NCBI GenBank assembly: GCA_024699045.1
Contig: JAILQK010000027.1
Coordinates: 1-33,052 of the forward strand
Origin: Lachnospiraceae bacterium
Lineage (GTDB): Bacteria; Bacillota; Clostridia; Lachnospirales; Lachnospiraceae
Length of the DNA stretch: 33,052 bases
Reading direction: 5' to 3'
Under the pieces are notes generated by a model, which was not told the origin of the DNA, did no database searches, and saw only the letters and a program-made list of their open reading frames with translations. Position 1 is the first letter of the stretch; every line of letters begins with the position of its first letter. Both the position numbers and the translations under genes were made by a program. This document shows, piece by piece, positions 15,822 to 24,188 of this stretch.

Positions 15822-17759
15822 TCACTCCGTTACGATCACTTTTACCTTGAAGCGTAATCCCTGCTTGCAGGCCACCGTTATCACGGTCTTGCCGGGACTT
15901 ATCGGGGTCATCACGCCGTCTGCTCTTATCTCGCATATGTCGGGGTCAGCGGATTCAAACCCGATCCCGTATCTAGCGATGGCTTCAAGCTCCGCTTCTT
16001 TAAGCGTATAATTTTCTGTTCTTATCAGAGGCCTTATCGCGTTGATATATGGTTTTGAAAGTGACAGACGATATTCTCTGGCCGGGGAGTAGAATTCCCT
16101 GAGTCCTCCCGAAACGGAGCTTCCTGAGGATACACTTTGGGGATCCGTTACACCAAGGGTTATCTCACGGCTGACATTCTTATAGGTTATGGTCAGATTC
16201 GTCAGGCCTTCGGAAACGGGAGATACGACGCCGTCTTCTATACTTATGATCGCATCATTGTATTCACTGAAGGTTATCTCGTCCGCTCCTACGCTGTGAT
16301 AGGATTTATTGCTGTCAGGCCAGCTGTAGTAGATCGCAAAGCTGCCGCTTTGAACGCTTTTTACCTTTGAGACGCTGTCTGTGGTTATGAGTATCGGCCA
16401 GGGATCGCTCACTCTGTCAGCGTAGGCTTTGGTTATCTTGAGATTTTCGAGACCGTCTTCGCTGCGGTCGGGCTCATCGGTGATCTCAATATCTATAGGA
16501 GCAAAGCGCGTTGCCCATGATCCCCAGTTCTCGCTTCCCGATCCGGAGTATGCATATCCCAGGAGCATCTGATCGTTTTCCTTGATATGGCCGTTAGCGT
16601 CAGACATGATCCCGCAGTTGTGGCAGCCGCAGCAAACGTTTGTATTCAGTTCCGAAACTCTTTCAAAATAGATGCCGTCATTTGATTCGTAATAGATAAG
16701 GCAGCTGTCATCCGACATTCGCCTGTTGGTACTGAGGGCAAGGAATTTTTCATATTCCTCGACATAGACCACATCCCAGGAATCACTGTCATCGTAAATA
16801 TAAGCTTCAAGTTCCTTATCGACGCTCTCGGAAGTATCGGCGCTCTCGGAAGTATCGGCGGTGTCGGATCCTTCAGAGGTGCCGGCGCTCCCGGCGGTGT
16901 CGGCGCCCGCTGAGACTCCGGCTTCGTCACCCGTATCGGTACGGATCACGGCATATCCTATGAAATTAAGAGATAAAGGCCAGTCGTCTTTGGTAATGTC
17001 GGCAGTGTACACTTCCGTGGATCTGATCCGGACGTTTTCGGCATCTACAGAATCTCTTGTCGAATAGACATAGATCGTGTCATCTACTATAACAAAGCTT
17101 GGCTCGCCGACGCCCCAGCCGTTCCAGGGTCCGTCGTAGTAGATCAATGGCTCGGGAGCGCCGCCCCAGCCCGAGCCGTTCCATTTTTTGAACGGACCTC
17201 CGGGGGAAGCGGAACGTGCCAGAAATACGCTGTTTGCCAGTCCCTGTTTCGTCCCGTCTATCGTTGAGGTATATCCAAGATAGTAATAACCGTCGTAGTA
17301 GAATACATCAGGGTCGCATACCGAAAGAGAATCTCTTGACAGGGGCGTGGGACTTAAGACGACTTTTTCGTCAGACCAGGTCTTTCCTCCGTCATCGGAA
17401 TGTCTGTAGGTGATCCAGTCGAGCTCGCTCACTCCGTTAGCAGGGGTCGAAAAATAAGCCTCTATGCTGCCGTCATCCTGAAGCAGCATGGAGGGACCGT
17501 ATCTGTAATCAAATCCGACACCTTTAACAGGATTAAAAACATCATAGCCGCTGTCGGTGATACTGACCTTGAGATGTTTATCCAGGAATTCACTTACATG
17601 TTCCTCTTCGCTTTCTTCGTTTTCAGTAGCTTCTTCCTGATCTTTTGCATCGGTTTTATGAAATTTGCGATGAAGATGCTGTATTTTCTCGCTCTGACAG
17701 CCCCAGATGATGAGACTGACAAGAAGAAACAGTACAGCTGTCAGTGTTTTTTTGAGCAT
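15822..17759 (-). CDS. Lipoprotein with GH43/sialidase-like beta-propeller and two Ig-like (BIG2) domains
   Basis: A surface lipoprotein, probably carbohydrate-related. The signal peptide MLKKTLTAVLFLLVSLIIWGC has a lipobox with Cys21. An acidic spacer leads into a propeller-like region with DDGGKTW (an Asp-box-like turn), SVCDPDVFYYDGYYYLGYTS (the DPDVF/YDGYYYLGYT style of GH43 and GH32 families) and WGVGEPSFVIVDDTIYVYSTR. A low-complexity Ala/Asp/Thr/Ser insert interrupts the domain near residues 275-310. Two BIG2-like modules end the protein (TFSEYNDAIISIEDGVVSPVSEGLTNLTI and FESADPDICEIRADGVMTPISPGKTVITVACK). The catalytic residues cannot be assigned, so it may bind rather than cleave glycans. 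It stands alone, convergent with smpB. No strong ribosome site is seen before the ATG at 17759. Confidence 0.75.
   Translation of the reverse strand: MLKKTLTAVLFLLVSLIIWGCQSEKIQHLHRKFHKTDAKDQEEATENEESEEEHVSEFLDKHLKVSITDSGYDVFNPVKGVGFDYRYGPSMLLQDDGSIEAYFSTPANGVSELDWITYRHSDDGGKTWSDEKVVLSPTPLSRDSLSVCDPDVFYYDGYYYLGYTSTIDGTKQGLANSVFLARSASPGGPFKKWNGSGWGGAPEPLIYYDGPWNGWGVGEPSFVIVDDTIYVYSTRDSVDAENVRIRSTEVYTADITKDDWPLSLNFIGYAVIRTDTGDEAGVSAGADTAGSAGTSEGSDTADTSESADTSESVDKELEAYIYDDSDSWDVVYVEEYEKFLALSTNRRMSDDSCLIYYESNDGIYFERVSELNTNVCCGCHNCGIMSDANGHIKENDQMLLGYAYSGSGSENWGSWATRFAPIDIEITDEPDRSEDGLENLKITKAYADRVSDPWPILITTDSVSKVKSVQSGSFAIYYSWPDSNKSYHSVGADEITFSEYNDAIISIEDGVVSPVSEGLTNLTITYKNVSREITLGVTDPQSVSSGSSVSGGLREFYSPAREYRLSLSKPYINAIRPLIRTENYTLKEAELEAIARYGIGFESADPDICEIRADGVMTPISPGKTVITVACKQGLRFKVKVIVTE
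16823..16858. repeat. 18-bp tandem repeat in the lipoprotein insert
   Basis: CGCTCTCGGAAGTATCGG occurs twice head to tail (16823-16840, 16841-16858), encoding the SADTSESVD-type low-complexity insert on the minus strand. It is prone to length change by slippage without frame loss. Confidence 0.7.
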
Positions 17760-17868
17760 GGTATCTTTTAGTTTATCATTGGTAAGGGATAAATACTATG
17801 GATTTTACATTATTTCATTGAAAATTCACGAAAGATCCGGTGGGAACTGTTACACAATACTATTTTTC

Positions 17869-17897
17869 TTCAATAAAACCTGTTACTATGATATTAT
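17869..17897 (+). promoter_or_regulatory. Candidate promoter for the symporter gene
   Basis: TTCAAT (17869-17874) and TATTAT (17892-17897) have 17-base spacing, about 52 bases before the start codon. The -35 match is weak. The remaining bases between 17760 and 17948 are AT-rich and show no gene. Confidence 0.4.
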
Positions 17898-17948
17898 ATT
17901 GTCAATCAAGGTACTGTATATCTACACGGCATTCCAGGGAGGCATGAA

Positions 17949-19619
17949 ATGGGAATGGTAAGTACTTTAAACATCGATCCGGGAGATATTTCCAGGGCAG
18001 TTTCCTTTATTCATGATTTCCTTGAATCCAATAAGCTGTCAGATAAAGCCAGGTCAAAGGCAATGCTCCTCACTGAAGAAACTCTGATAAAGCTCAGCGC
18101 ACATGCCGATTCCGACAGCAAGATCAAGCTTACGGCCAGGAAGCTCTTTGGGAATATCTATATTGACATTACCTCACGCGGAGATGACTTTGAACTGATA
18201 AGTGACTCCCTTATAAATAATGCTTTTGGCCTTGATTACAAAGGGGATGACATTCCTGATGACCTCGAGGATACTATAAGGACCAATCTGATCAAGGGGT
18301 TATCCGATCAGTTGACATTCCGCCATAATAAGGGAAAAAGTCGTGTGCGGATCACCGCTTTAAGCTCGAAATATTCATTTCTGTACATGACATTGACAGG
18401 ACTTATTCTGGGCCTGATCACCGGCCTTCTCTTAAGGGTACTCTCCGACAACGCCATTGAACTGCTTAATAATGCTTTCCAAACTGTCACAGATGTATTT
18501 ATGAACGGGCTTCAGACTGTAGTCACACCTGTGGTATTCTTCTCAATAGCCACATCTGTAGCGGGATTCGGTAAAGCGTCGGATATCGGAAAGATTGGAG
18601 GCAAGATCGTCCTGAGTTATATAGTTACTTCAGTCCTGGCAATCCTCATCGGAATAGGCTTATTCTTTATATTCAAGCCGGGAGATCCAAGTGCTGCCGG
18701 TCTGGTTACAAGCGCGCCGCCTGTGGATACATCAACTGTTTCCGAAATGGGTGATATGTCGCTGAAAAGCTTTATAACCGGACTTATACCCTCGAATATC
18801 GTTAAGCCCTTCGCAGAAGCCAATATGATCCAGATCATAGTCATCGCAGTATTCTGCGGACTTGCCACCGGGCTTATAGGACAGTTCTCGACTACGGTGA
18901 AGGACTTCTTCCTTTCAATGAACGAATTGTTTCTGAAGATCACGGTAATACTTGTCCGGCTGATACCGATTGTCACTTTTTGTTCCATGGCTTCCATGAT
19001 GCTTACGATAGGTACAGACTCTCTGATTTCCGCACTTAGCATATCCGGAGTGACTCTGCTCGGCTTTTTGGCCCTGGTCATCTTTTACAGTGTGCTTGTC
19101 CTTGTTTTCACCGGGATGAACCCCGTTCATTTTTACAGAAAATATGCTCCGACCATGCTGCAGGTTTTCAGCCTTTCGTCCAGTAATGCCGCCATACCCT
19201 TGAACATGAAAGCCTGTACGGAACAACTCGGTATATCTCCCAAGATAGCCTCCTTTTCAATTCCTTTGGGCGCCACGATCAACATGAACGGTGCATGTGT
19301 ACAGCTTGCGATCTCTGCTTTGGCCATCGCCAGAATATACAATGTTTCCATATCGGGGAGACTTCTCGTTATAATGTGCCTGACTATTATCGTCCTGTCG
19401 ATGGGAGCCCCCGGAATTCCCGGCATGGGAATAATACTTCTCACGGTCATCCTGACACAGTTCAATGTACCCGTTGAGGGCGTAAGCCTTATCATAGGCA
19501 TCTATCCGATCCTTGATATGTTCATTACGGTAGTTAACTGTTTGGGAGATGTGGTAACATCATTTATTGTTGCCAAAAGCGAGAAACTGCTTGACCGGGA
19601 GATATTTGAGGCAAAGTAA
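17949..19619 (+). CDS. Dicarboxylate/amino acid:cation (DAACS) symporter fused to an RsbW-like ATPase-fold domain
   Basis: The 556-residue protein has two parts. Residues 1-135 resemble an anti-sigma-type HATPase: an N-box-like EETLIKLSAHA (Glu44 to Ala53), a G-box-like SRGDDFEL, and a final RHNKGKSRVRITAL strand. The N-box Asn is Lys48, so ATP binding may be lost. Residues about 138-550 form the transporter of the DAACS/SLC1 family: SSSNAAIPL at 410-418 (HP1), GATINMNGA at 442-449, GAPGIPGMG (HP2) and ILDMFITVVNCLGD at 521-534. Compared with GltPh, NMDG is NMNG and the substrate-binding Arg397 is replaced by Ile526, while Asp394, Asn401 and Asp405 equivalents are kept. A dicarboxylate substrate is therefore doubtful; a neutral substrate is possible. 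ATG 17949 follows GGGAGGC. The DAACS call is firm; the ATPase-fold call rests on motif order. Confidence 0.9.
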   Translation: MGMVSTLNIDPGDISRAVSFIHDFLESNKLSDKARSKAMLLTEETLIKLSAHADSDSKIKLTARKLFGNIYIDITSRGDDFELISDSLINNAFGLDYKGDDIPDDLEDTIRTNLIKGLSDQLTFRHNKGKSRVRITALSSKYSFLYMTLTGLILGLITGLLLRVLSDNAIELLNNAFQTVTDVFMNGLQTVVTPVVFFSIATSVAGFGKASDIGKIGGKIVLSYIVTSVLAILIGIGLFFIFKPGDPSAAGLVTSAPPVDTSTVSEMGDMSLKSFITGLIPSNIVKPFAEANMIQIIVIAVFCGLATGLIGQFSTTVKDFFLSMNELFLKITVILVRLIPIVTFCSMASMMLTIGTDSLISALSISGVTLLGFLALVIFYSVLVLVFTGMNPVHFYRKYAPTMLQVFSLSSSNAAIPLNMKACTEQLGISPKIASFSIPLGATINMNGACVQLAISALAIARIYNVSISGRLLVIMCLTIIVLSMGAPGIPGMGIILLTVILTQFNVPVEGVSLIIGIYPILDMFITVVNCLGDVVTSFIVAKSEKLLDREIFEAK

Positions 19620-19693
19620 CAGCTGCAGTCAACAGAGGATAAAGCGCAGGCAGGGGTATAATTGCGAATACTCGCGAAAAACCCGTAACCTTT

Positions 19694-19723
19694 TTGACTG
19701 TTGATATTACGATATGCTATCAT
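19694..19723 (+). promoter_or_regulatory. Promoter for the TPR-kinase gene
   Basis: TTGACT (19694-19699) and TATCAT (19718-19723) are separated by 18 bases, about 75 bases upstream of the kinase ATG. The 182-base gap between symporter and kinase contains no other gene. Confidence 0.55.
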
Positions 19724-19801
19724 ATCGAAAATCTTTTTTATATCAAAACAGAGCAGATCTGTTGTCTTGTTTTCTCTTTTGTTCATATCTTTGGAGGTTC
19801 T

Positions 19802-21523
19802 ATGTTTCTTGGGAAAAACAGATACGAGGTGATAGGGCGGCTCGGAGAGGGCGGCTTCGGAAGAGTATATCTTGTAAAGGATACCGGGCTTGGAAAGACC
19901 TGGGCGGTAAAAGACATTGGAACCTGCGACGATGTTGCATTTGCCATGCTGAAGGCTGAAGTCAGCGTGCTCATAAAGGCCTCACATCCCGGCATTGTCA
20001 GGATCACCGATGTTTTCTTTGAGGAAGGACATGCATACATAGTCATGGATCATGTCAGCGGCATGGATCTGAAAAAGCTCCTGAGTACCGGAAGGCGGAT
20101 CACGGAAAGATCGATCTTCAGATGGAGCATAGAGATCTGCGAGGCGGTCGCTTATCTTCATAACATGTCCCCTCCGGTGATCCTTAGGGACATAAAGCCT
20201 CAGAATATAATGATCAGGCCTGACGGTCATGTGGTACTTATAGATTTCGGGGCTGCATATTCCTCACATTGCAGGGAGAATATTTCATTCGGAAGCAAGG
20301 CATATGCCGCTCCCGAACAGCTGGAAAGCGGAAAATGCGATATAAGGAGCGATGTATATTCTCTTGGCAGGGTTCTGGATGCGCTTTCCGGAAAAAACAA
20401 ACCTTTCGGGATGTCTGCGGTCATAAGACGATGTACCATGAAACATCCGGCATTCAGATACAGGAGCATAAAGGCCGTTCGCCGGGATCTGTTATTTGTC
20501 AGGAATCTGGGAAAACCGATGATCATCGCGGCTTTGATCCTGATAGCAGGCTGTCTCTTCCTGACAGGAGCCAGAGAGAGCGCAGAGGATGTGAATGAGA
20601 AAGCCAGAACGGAGCAGGCATTCAGCAAGGCGCTCATGTGCTTTTACGAGCTCGGGGATTACGATGCCGCCATAAGGTATCTCGGGGAAGTTCCAAAGGA
20701 GAGTTTTCCCGAAAAGGAATTTTATATTGAAATGTCCGAAAGCCTCGGCGGGATCAGCGGACCGGGGCAAATGGAGAGTACTCTCAGAAAATTCGAGGAA
20801 TACAATGAAAGCGTTGTGCGCACGGAGAGTGAGGACAGATATATCAAAAATCTTTTTTGCATCGTAAAAGCATATCTCTCATCCGATGGCGGAAAGGAGG
20901 ATTATGATAAGGCGTACTTACTTGCCGAAAAACTTGCGAAGCTTTGCGAAACGGCAGGTGGCGGGGACAGCGTTATGGGGGATGCCGATGTCATCGGAAC
21001 AGCAGCTGCCGGAGCCGGCGGGGCGGCCGGTGAGGCTCCCGGGACATCCGGTAAGCCTTACGAGAAGGATTCACTTTGCCTTCTGATCAACACCCAGATC
21101 CTGGGGGGAAGAGCGGATGAGTCTGTTAAGCAGGAGAGGTATCATGCGGCGATAGAAGATATCGACAGGCTCATAACGCTGCCGGAGATTTCGGATGATG
21201 ATGCCTTTGTTGTGAGCAGGCTTATGGATAAAGCATCGTTATATACCGAGCTTGGAGAATACGCCGAAGCGATAGTTGTATATGAAAGGGCGGAAGAGAG
21301 GTATCCGGAGAATACAGGGATAAAGTATCTGACGCATATGTCTCTATTGCTTCAGACCAGTGCTCCGTCCTCAGAGATATCCTCATTATGGTCTGATATA
21401 AACCGGATCGAAGGGATCGAAAACGATATTGCTTACAATAAGATGAAAGAACGCGTGGAAAATGTTATAATAACGGACGATGGAGGAAACAACAAGATCC
21501 ATGGAGAAGGAAATACTATATAA
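19802..21523 (+). CDS. Transmembrane Ser/Thr protein kinase with external TPR-like repeats
   Basis: An eukaryotic-like kinase different from PrkC: no PASTA domains. Kinase domain residues 7-235: glycine loop GEGGFGRV, Lys37 (WAVKDI), catalytic Asp130 in ILRDIKPQN (the usual His is Leu), Asp148 in IDFGAA, then AAPEQL and DVYSLGRVLDAL. A hydrophobic helix at about 239-257 (MIIAALILIAGCLFLTGA) is followed by an external part with TPR-like helical pairs (ALMCFYELGDYDAAIRYL, ASLYTELGEYAEAIVVYERA) and a Gly/Ala-rich insert near 380-420. The start at 19802 is fixed by GGAGG six bases upstream; a longer in-frame extension to 19694 would include promoter sequence. Its 3' end overlaps the next gene, so the two are cotranscribed. 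The ligand and targets are unknown. Confidence 0.9.
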   Translation: MFLGKNRYEVIGRLGEGGFGRVYLVKDTGLGKTWAVKDIGTCDDVAFAMLKAEVSVLIKASHPGIVRITDVFFEEGHAYIVMDHVSGMDLKKLLSTGRRITERSIFRWSIEICEAVAYLHNMSPPVILRDIKPQNIMIRPDGHVVLIDFGAAYSSHCRENISFGSKAYAAPEQLESGKCDIRSDVYSLGRVLDALSGKNKPFGMSAVIRRCTMKHPAFRYRSIKAVRRDLLFVRNLGKPMIIAALILIAGCLFLTGARESAEDVNEKARTEQAFSKALMCFYELGDYDAAIRYLGEVPKESFPEKEFYIEMSESLGGISGPGQMESTLRKFEEYNESVVRTESEDRYIKNLFCIVKAYLSSDGGKEDYDKAYLLAEKLAKLCETAGGGDSVMGDADVIGTAAAGAGGAAGEAPGTSGKPYEKDSLCLLINTQILGGRADESVKQERYHAAIEDIDRLITLPEISDDDAFVVSRLMDKASLYTELGEYAEAIVVYERAEERYPENTGIKYLTHMSLLLQTSAPSSEISSLWSDINRIEGIENDIAYNKMKERVENVIITDDGGNNKIHGEGNTI

Positions 21524-22382
21524 ACAGCAAAAGATCGCACTTGTCTTTATCCTTTGGCGATTTCCGTCTGTCCTTTCTTCGTTGCTTGCAGCGTGTGCCA
21601 GTGGGTCAATGGTCGTATGGACAGAACTCATCGAGAGTATGAGCGAGTTTTTCCCTGTGCTCATAATCGGGATCCTTTCCTACAAAATGAGAAATGATCT
21701 GAGGTTCAAGTTCAATTACGGTACGGGGAAGATCGAGGCGATAACCGCGCTGAGCTGTGAGATGTTTGAAATAGCAGGTCTTATCTGTGTACTCTTTTTT
21801 TCGGTGCGAAGGATCATATATCCTAGTTTTAAGGACAAATATATGGAATTTGCTCTCATAGTAAGCGTGATCGGTCTGATCATTGATATCTTCGGTATGA
21901 TGAACGAAAAAAAACTCCTGGAAAATGCCAGCAGCAAGCTTATCCATACGGCATATTTCGGGGCCAGTAAAGAGTTTATATTTGATATTATGGCGATAAT
22001 CTCGCTGATCGTCAGCATAGTCTGCGATGACAGGAGCTGGATCAAATATTTTTCACCCGTAATGAGTATCATTCTTGTCATACCCTTCTTGTTTATTCTG
22101 CTAAGACATGTCAGAGAATCGGTATCAGAGCTTATTGACCATACTCTTGATGAGGAGACTCAGATGGAGATATTAAAGGTCATGACGGATCACTACGGAA
22201 AATATGAAAAGCTCGGGGAGATCCGGAGCAGGGTCAACGGAACGTTGAAGGAAATAGAGATAGAGCTCGGGTTTGATGAAAACATGAGCTTTCATGAGAT
22301 AAAAGAAGTCTCTGAACTGATATGCTCGGATATACAGAGCAGATTGGAGGGAAGCAGGGTAAGGATCACACTCAGCCTGTAA
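21480..22382 (+). CDS. CDF-like (cation diffusion facilitator) membrane protein with altered metal site
   Basis: The topology and landmarks fit the CDF family: about six helices, the NYGTGKIEAITAL segment after TM2 (family YGYGRxExLAAL), and a C-terminal cytoplasmic domain (GEIRSRVNGTLKEIEIELGFDENMSFHEIKEVSELICSDI) like the CDF dimerisation domain. The transport site is changed. The TM2 pair (His/Asp-xxx-Asp) is Glu52-xxx-Glu56 in ELIESMSEF. The TM5 pair (His/Asp-xxx-Asp) is Gly161-xxx-Glu165. Metal transport is therefore doubtful or of altered specificity. The first ATG at 21480 lies inside the kinase gene (44-base overlap); ATG 21501 has GGAGG 14 bases upstream and is an alternative. Coupling to the kinase suggests a regulated pair. 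Confidence 0.82.
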   Translation: MEETTRSMEKEILYKQQKIALVFILWRFPSVLSSLLAACASGSMVVWTELIESMSEFFPVLIIGILSYKMRNDLRFKFNYGTGKIEAITALSCEMFEIAGLICVLFFSVRRIIYPSFKDKYMEFALIVSVIGLIIDIFGMMNEKKLLENASSKLIHTAYFGASKEFIFDIMAIISLIVSIVCDDRSWIKYFSPVMSIILVIPFLFILLRHVRESVSELIDHTLDEETQMEILKVMTDHYGKYEKLGEIRSRVNGTLKEIEIELGFDENMSFHEIKEVSELICSDIQSRLEGSRVRITLSL

Positions 22383-22428
22383 AGGGCCTGTAAAGGGGTT
22401 CCGATATTATTATACTCCTATACGAATG

Positions 22429-22437
22429 TGATATGAT
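22429..22437 (+). promoter_or_regulatory. Extended -10 element just before the SpoIIE-type phosphatase gene
   Basis: TG-A-TATGAT (22429-22437) matches the extended -10 consensus. The predicted transcription start (about 22444) falls between the two possible start codons at 22441 and 22447, which would make a leaderless or near-leaderless mRNA. A poor -35 (TTATAC) lies 16 bases upstream. Confidence 0.45.
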
Positions 22438-22446
22438 TTTGTGATT

Positions 22447-24126
22447 ATGAAAAAGAAGGTTTCAATAACAAGAACAGCGGTGTATATGGTAGTGATCCAG
22501 GCAGTGATCGTGGTACTGGCCGGTCTTATCGTATCGATGGTCTTTTTTGCCCGTATAGGATCCGAGATATATGATGACATGAATGCCTCAATAACCGGGG
22601 CAGTGATCGGCAGCGTCGATCAGGGAGAAATGGAGGAGCTTGCCAGAGAAGTTGCTGACGTGATCTCGTCAAAGGGATCGTTCCCGGAGGATTATGAGTC
22701 CGCAAAAGAAGAGTGGCTGAAAGACTTTGAAAGCATCCAGGAGTCGGACAGATACAAGACACTTTGGGATGAGATCAATACAATGCGCAAGAGGACGCAT
22801 GCGACAGCCCTTGATTATGTACTGATCTACCCTGAGGAGGGGATCGAGGTTTTCATATTGGATGCCTGCGATGTAAACGTCCTTCCCTGCGGGGAGTTTC
22901 ACCGGATAGATACAGACTATTATCTGGATCAGCCCGTCGAAGACTTTGACGGCTTTGTCACAAGATCATCCACCTACGGGAGATTAAGGACCGATGGTCA
23001 GGCGGTCTTTCTTGATACGGAAAAAGGGATCTATGCTTATCTGCTGTCCGATATCCCGGTCAGGCACCTTTATACGAGAGGGGCTGCTTTCTTATTGCAG
23101 ACCGCGTTGGTCGCGCTGATCCTTATCGTATTTATCTGTATGGGAGTTGTCATCCTTCTTAAAAAGAAAGTTGTGCGTCCTATAAGAGACTTGTCAGACA
23201 GCGCTGAAAGATTTGTGGGCAATTATGAGCTGCGGTATGGTTCCCGGGAAACCGGTACTGTTTTTGAAGGGCTTAAAGACTGCAATATAATGGAATTATG
23301 CAATATGGAAGATTCCCTTCAGAGCATGGAGCTTGAGATAGACAGCTATCTCAAGGATCTGGATCATATGTCGGCAGAGAGGGCACGCATCGATACAGAG
23401 CTTGATCTTGCAAGGAGGATACAGGCGGGGGTTCTTTCGACAGAGTTTGATACCATAAAAGAGCGGGGAAATATAGATATATTTGCGACCATGGCTCCAG
23501 CAAAGGAAGTCGGAGGAGACTTCTACGACTTTTTCCTTACCGATGACGGAAGCCTGTGCCTTATCATAGCGGATGTAGCCGGGAAGGGTATACCGGCAGC
23601 TCTTTTCATGATGATAGCAAAAGCCCTGATAAAGAACCGGCTTAAAAGCGGAGACTCACCGGCAGAAGCATTATCAAATGTCAATGAGCAGATCTGCGAG
23701 TATAATATAGGAAATATGTTCGTTACGACCTGGCTTGCGAAGATAGACCTTTCCACCGGAAGGGGTACGGAGGTCAATGCGGGACATGAGCATCCCGTGA
23801 TCAGGCGTAAGGGAGAGCGTTTCGAACTGAACAAGTATCGGCACGGGCTGGCGATCGGCGTCATGAGCGGAACGAAATTTACAGAGAGACCGATCGAGCT
23901 TAATGACGGGGACATGCTCTTTGTTTATACCGACGGACTTCCGGAAGCGACCGATAAAGATGATGAAATGTTCGGGGTAAAACGTATGATGGATACGGTC
24001 AACGAAAGGAAGGAAACGAACCCTCATGATCTGCTCATCTATGTACGGGATACTGTCGGGGAATTTGTGGGAGAGCGTGAGCCCTTTGACGATCTTACCA
24101 TGCTTTCGATCAAATGGGGAGAATGA
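22447..24126 (+). CDS. HAMP-domain membrane protein with SpoIIE/RsbU-type PP2C phosphatase domain
   Basis: A membrane signal-transduction phosphatase of the kind that dephosphorylates STAS anti-anti-sigma factors. The 559-residue product has a first helix (VYMVVIQAVIVVLAGLIVSMVFF), an external sensor region of about 170 residues, a second helix (about 212-238), HAMP-like linker VRPIRDLSDSAERF, a short coiled coil, and the SpoIIE domain: ELDLARRIQAGVLS, APAKEVGGDFYDFF, LIIADVAGKGIPAALFM, NAGHEHPVI, VYTDGLPEATDKDDEMFG and FDDLTMLSI, with metal-binding aspartates intact. No Shine-Dalgarno is seen before ATG 22447 (or GTG 22441), and an extended -10 sits directly upstream. Its partner STAS or anti-sigma proteins are not in the window; the RsbW-like symporter domain nearby is a speculative partner. 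Confidence 0.93.
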   Translation: MKKKVSITRTAVYMVVIQAVIVVLAGLIVSMVFFARIGSEIYDDMNASITGAVIGSVDQGEMEELAREVADVISSKGSFPEDYESAKEEWLKDFESIQESDRYKTLWDEINTMRKRTHATALDYVLIYPEEGIEVFILDACDVNVLPCGEFHRIDTDYYLDQPVEDFDGFVTRSSTYGRLRTDGQAVFLDTEKGIYAYLLSDIPVRHLYTRGAAFLLQTALVALILIVFICMGVVILLKKKVVRPIRDLSDSAERFVGNYELRYGSRETGTVFEGLKDCNIMELCNMEDSLQSMELEIDSYLKDLDHMSAERARIDTELDLARRIQAGVLSTEFDTIKERGNIDIFATMAPAKEVGGDFYDFFLTDDGSLCLIIADVAGKGIPAALFMMIAKALIKNRLKSGDSPAEALSNVNEQICEYNIGNMFVTTWLAKIDLSTGRGTEVNAGHEHPVIRRKGERFELNKYRHGLAIGVMSGTKFTERPIELNDGDMLFVYTDGLPEATDKDDEMFGVKRMMDTVNERKETNPHDLLIYVRDTVGEFVGEREPFDDLTMLSIKWGE

Positions 24127-24188
24127 CGTTCTGACGCTTACCTATAGCTTTTTGATATCAGAGAGATCACGAAAACATCCGGAGGTGT

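Noticed and set aside
17900-17905. Consensus TTGACA on the minus strand before the lipoprotein gene
   Set aside because: At 17-19 bases downstream the sequence is CAGGTT/AGGTTT/GGTTTT, not a -10 element.
17707-17961. 84-residue open frame upstream of the symporter
   Set aside because: It crosses the lipoprotein start and the promoter region, has no ribosome site at its beginning, and ends inside the symporter start.
19650-19697. Intrinsic terminator after the symporter
   Set aside because: GCGA/TCGC with a GGGT/ACCC outer pair can be drawn, but the stem is broken and the T run is 10 or more bases away; too weak to list.
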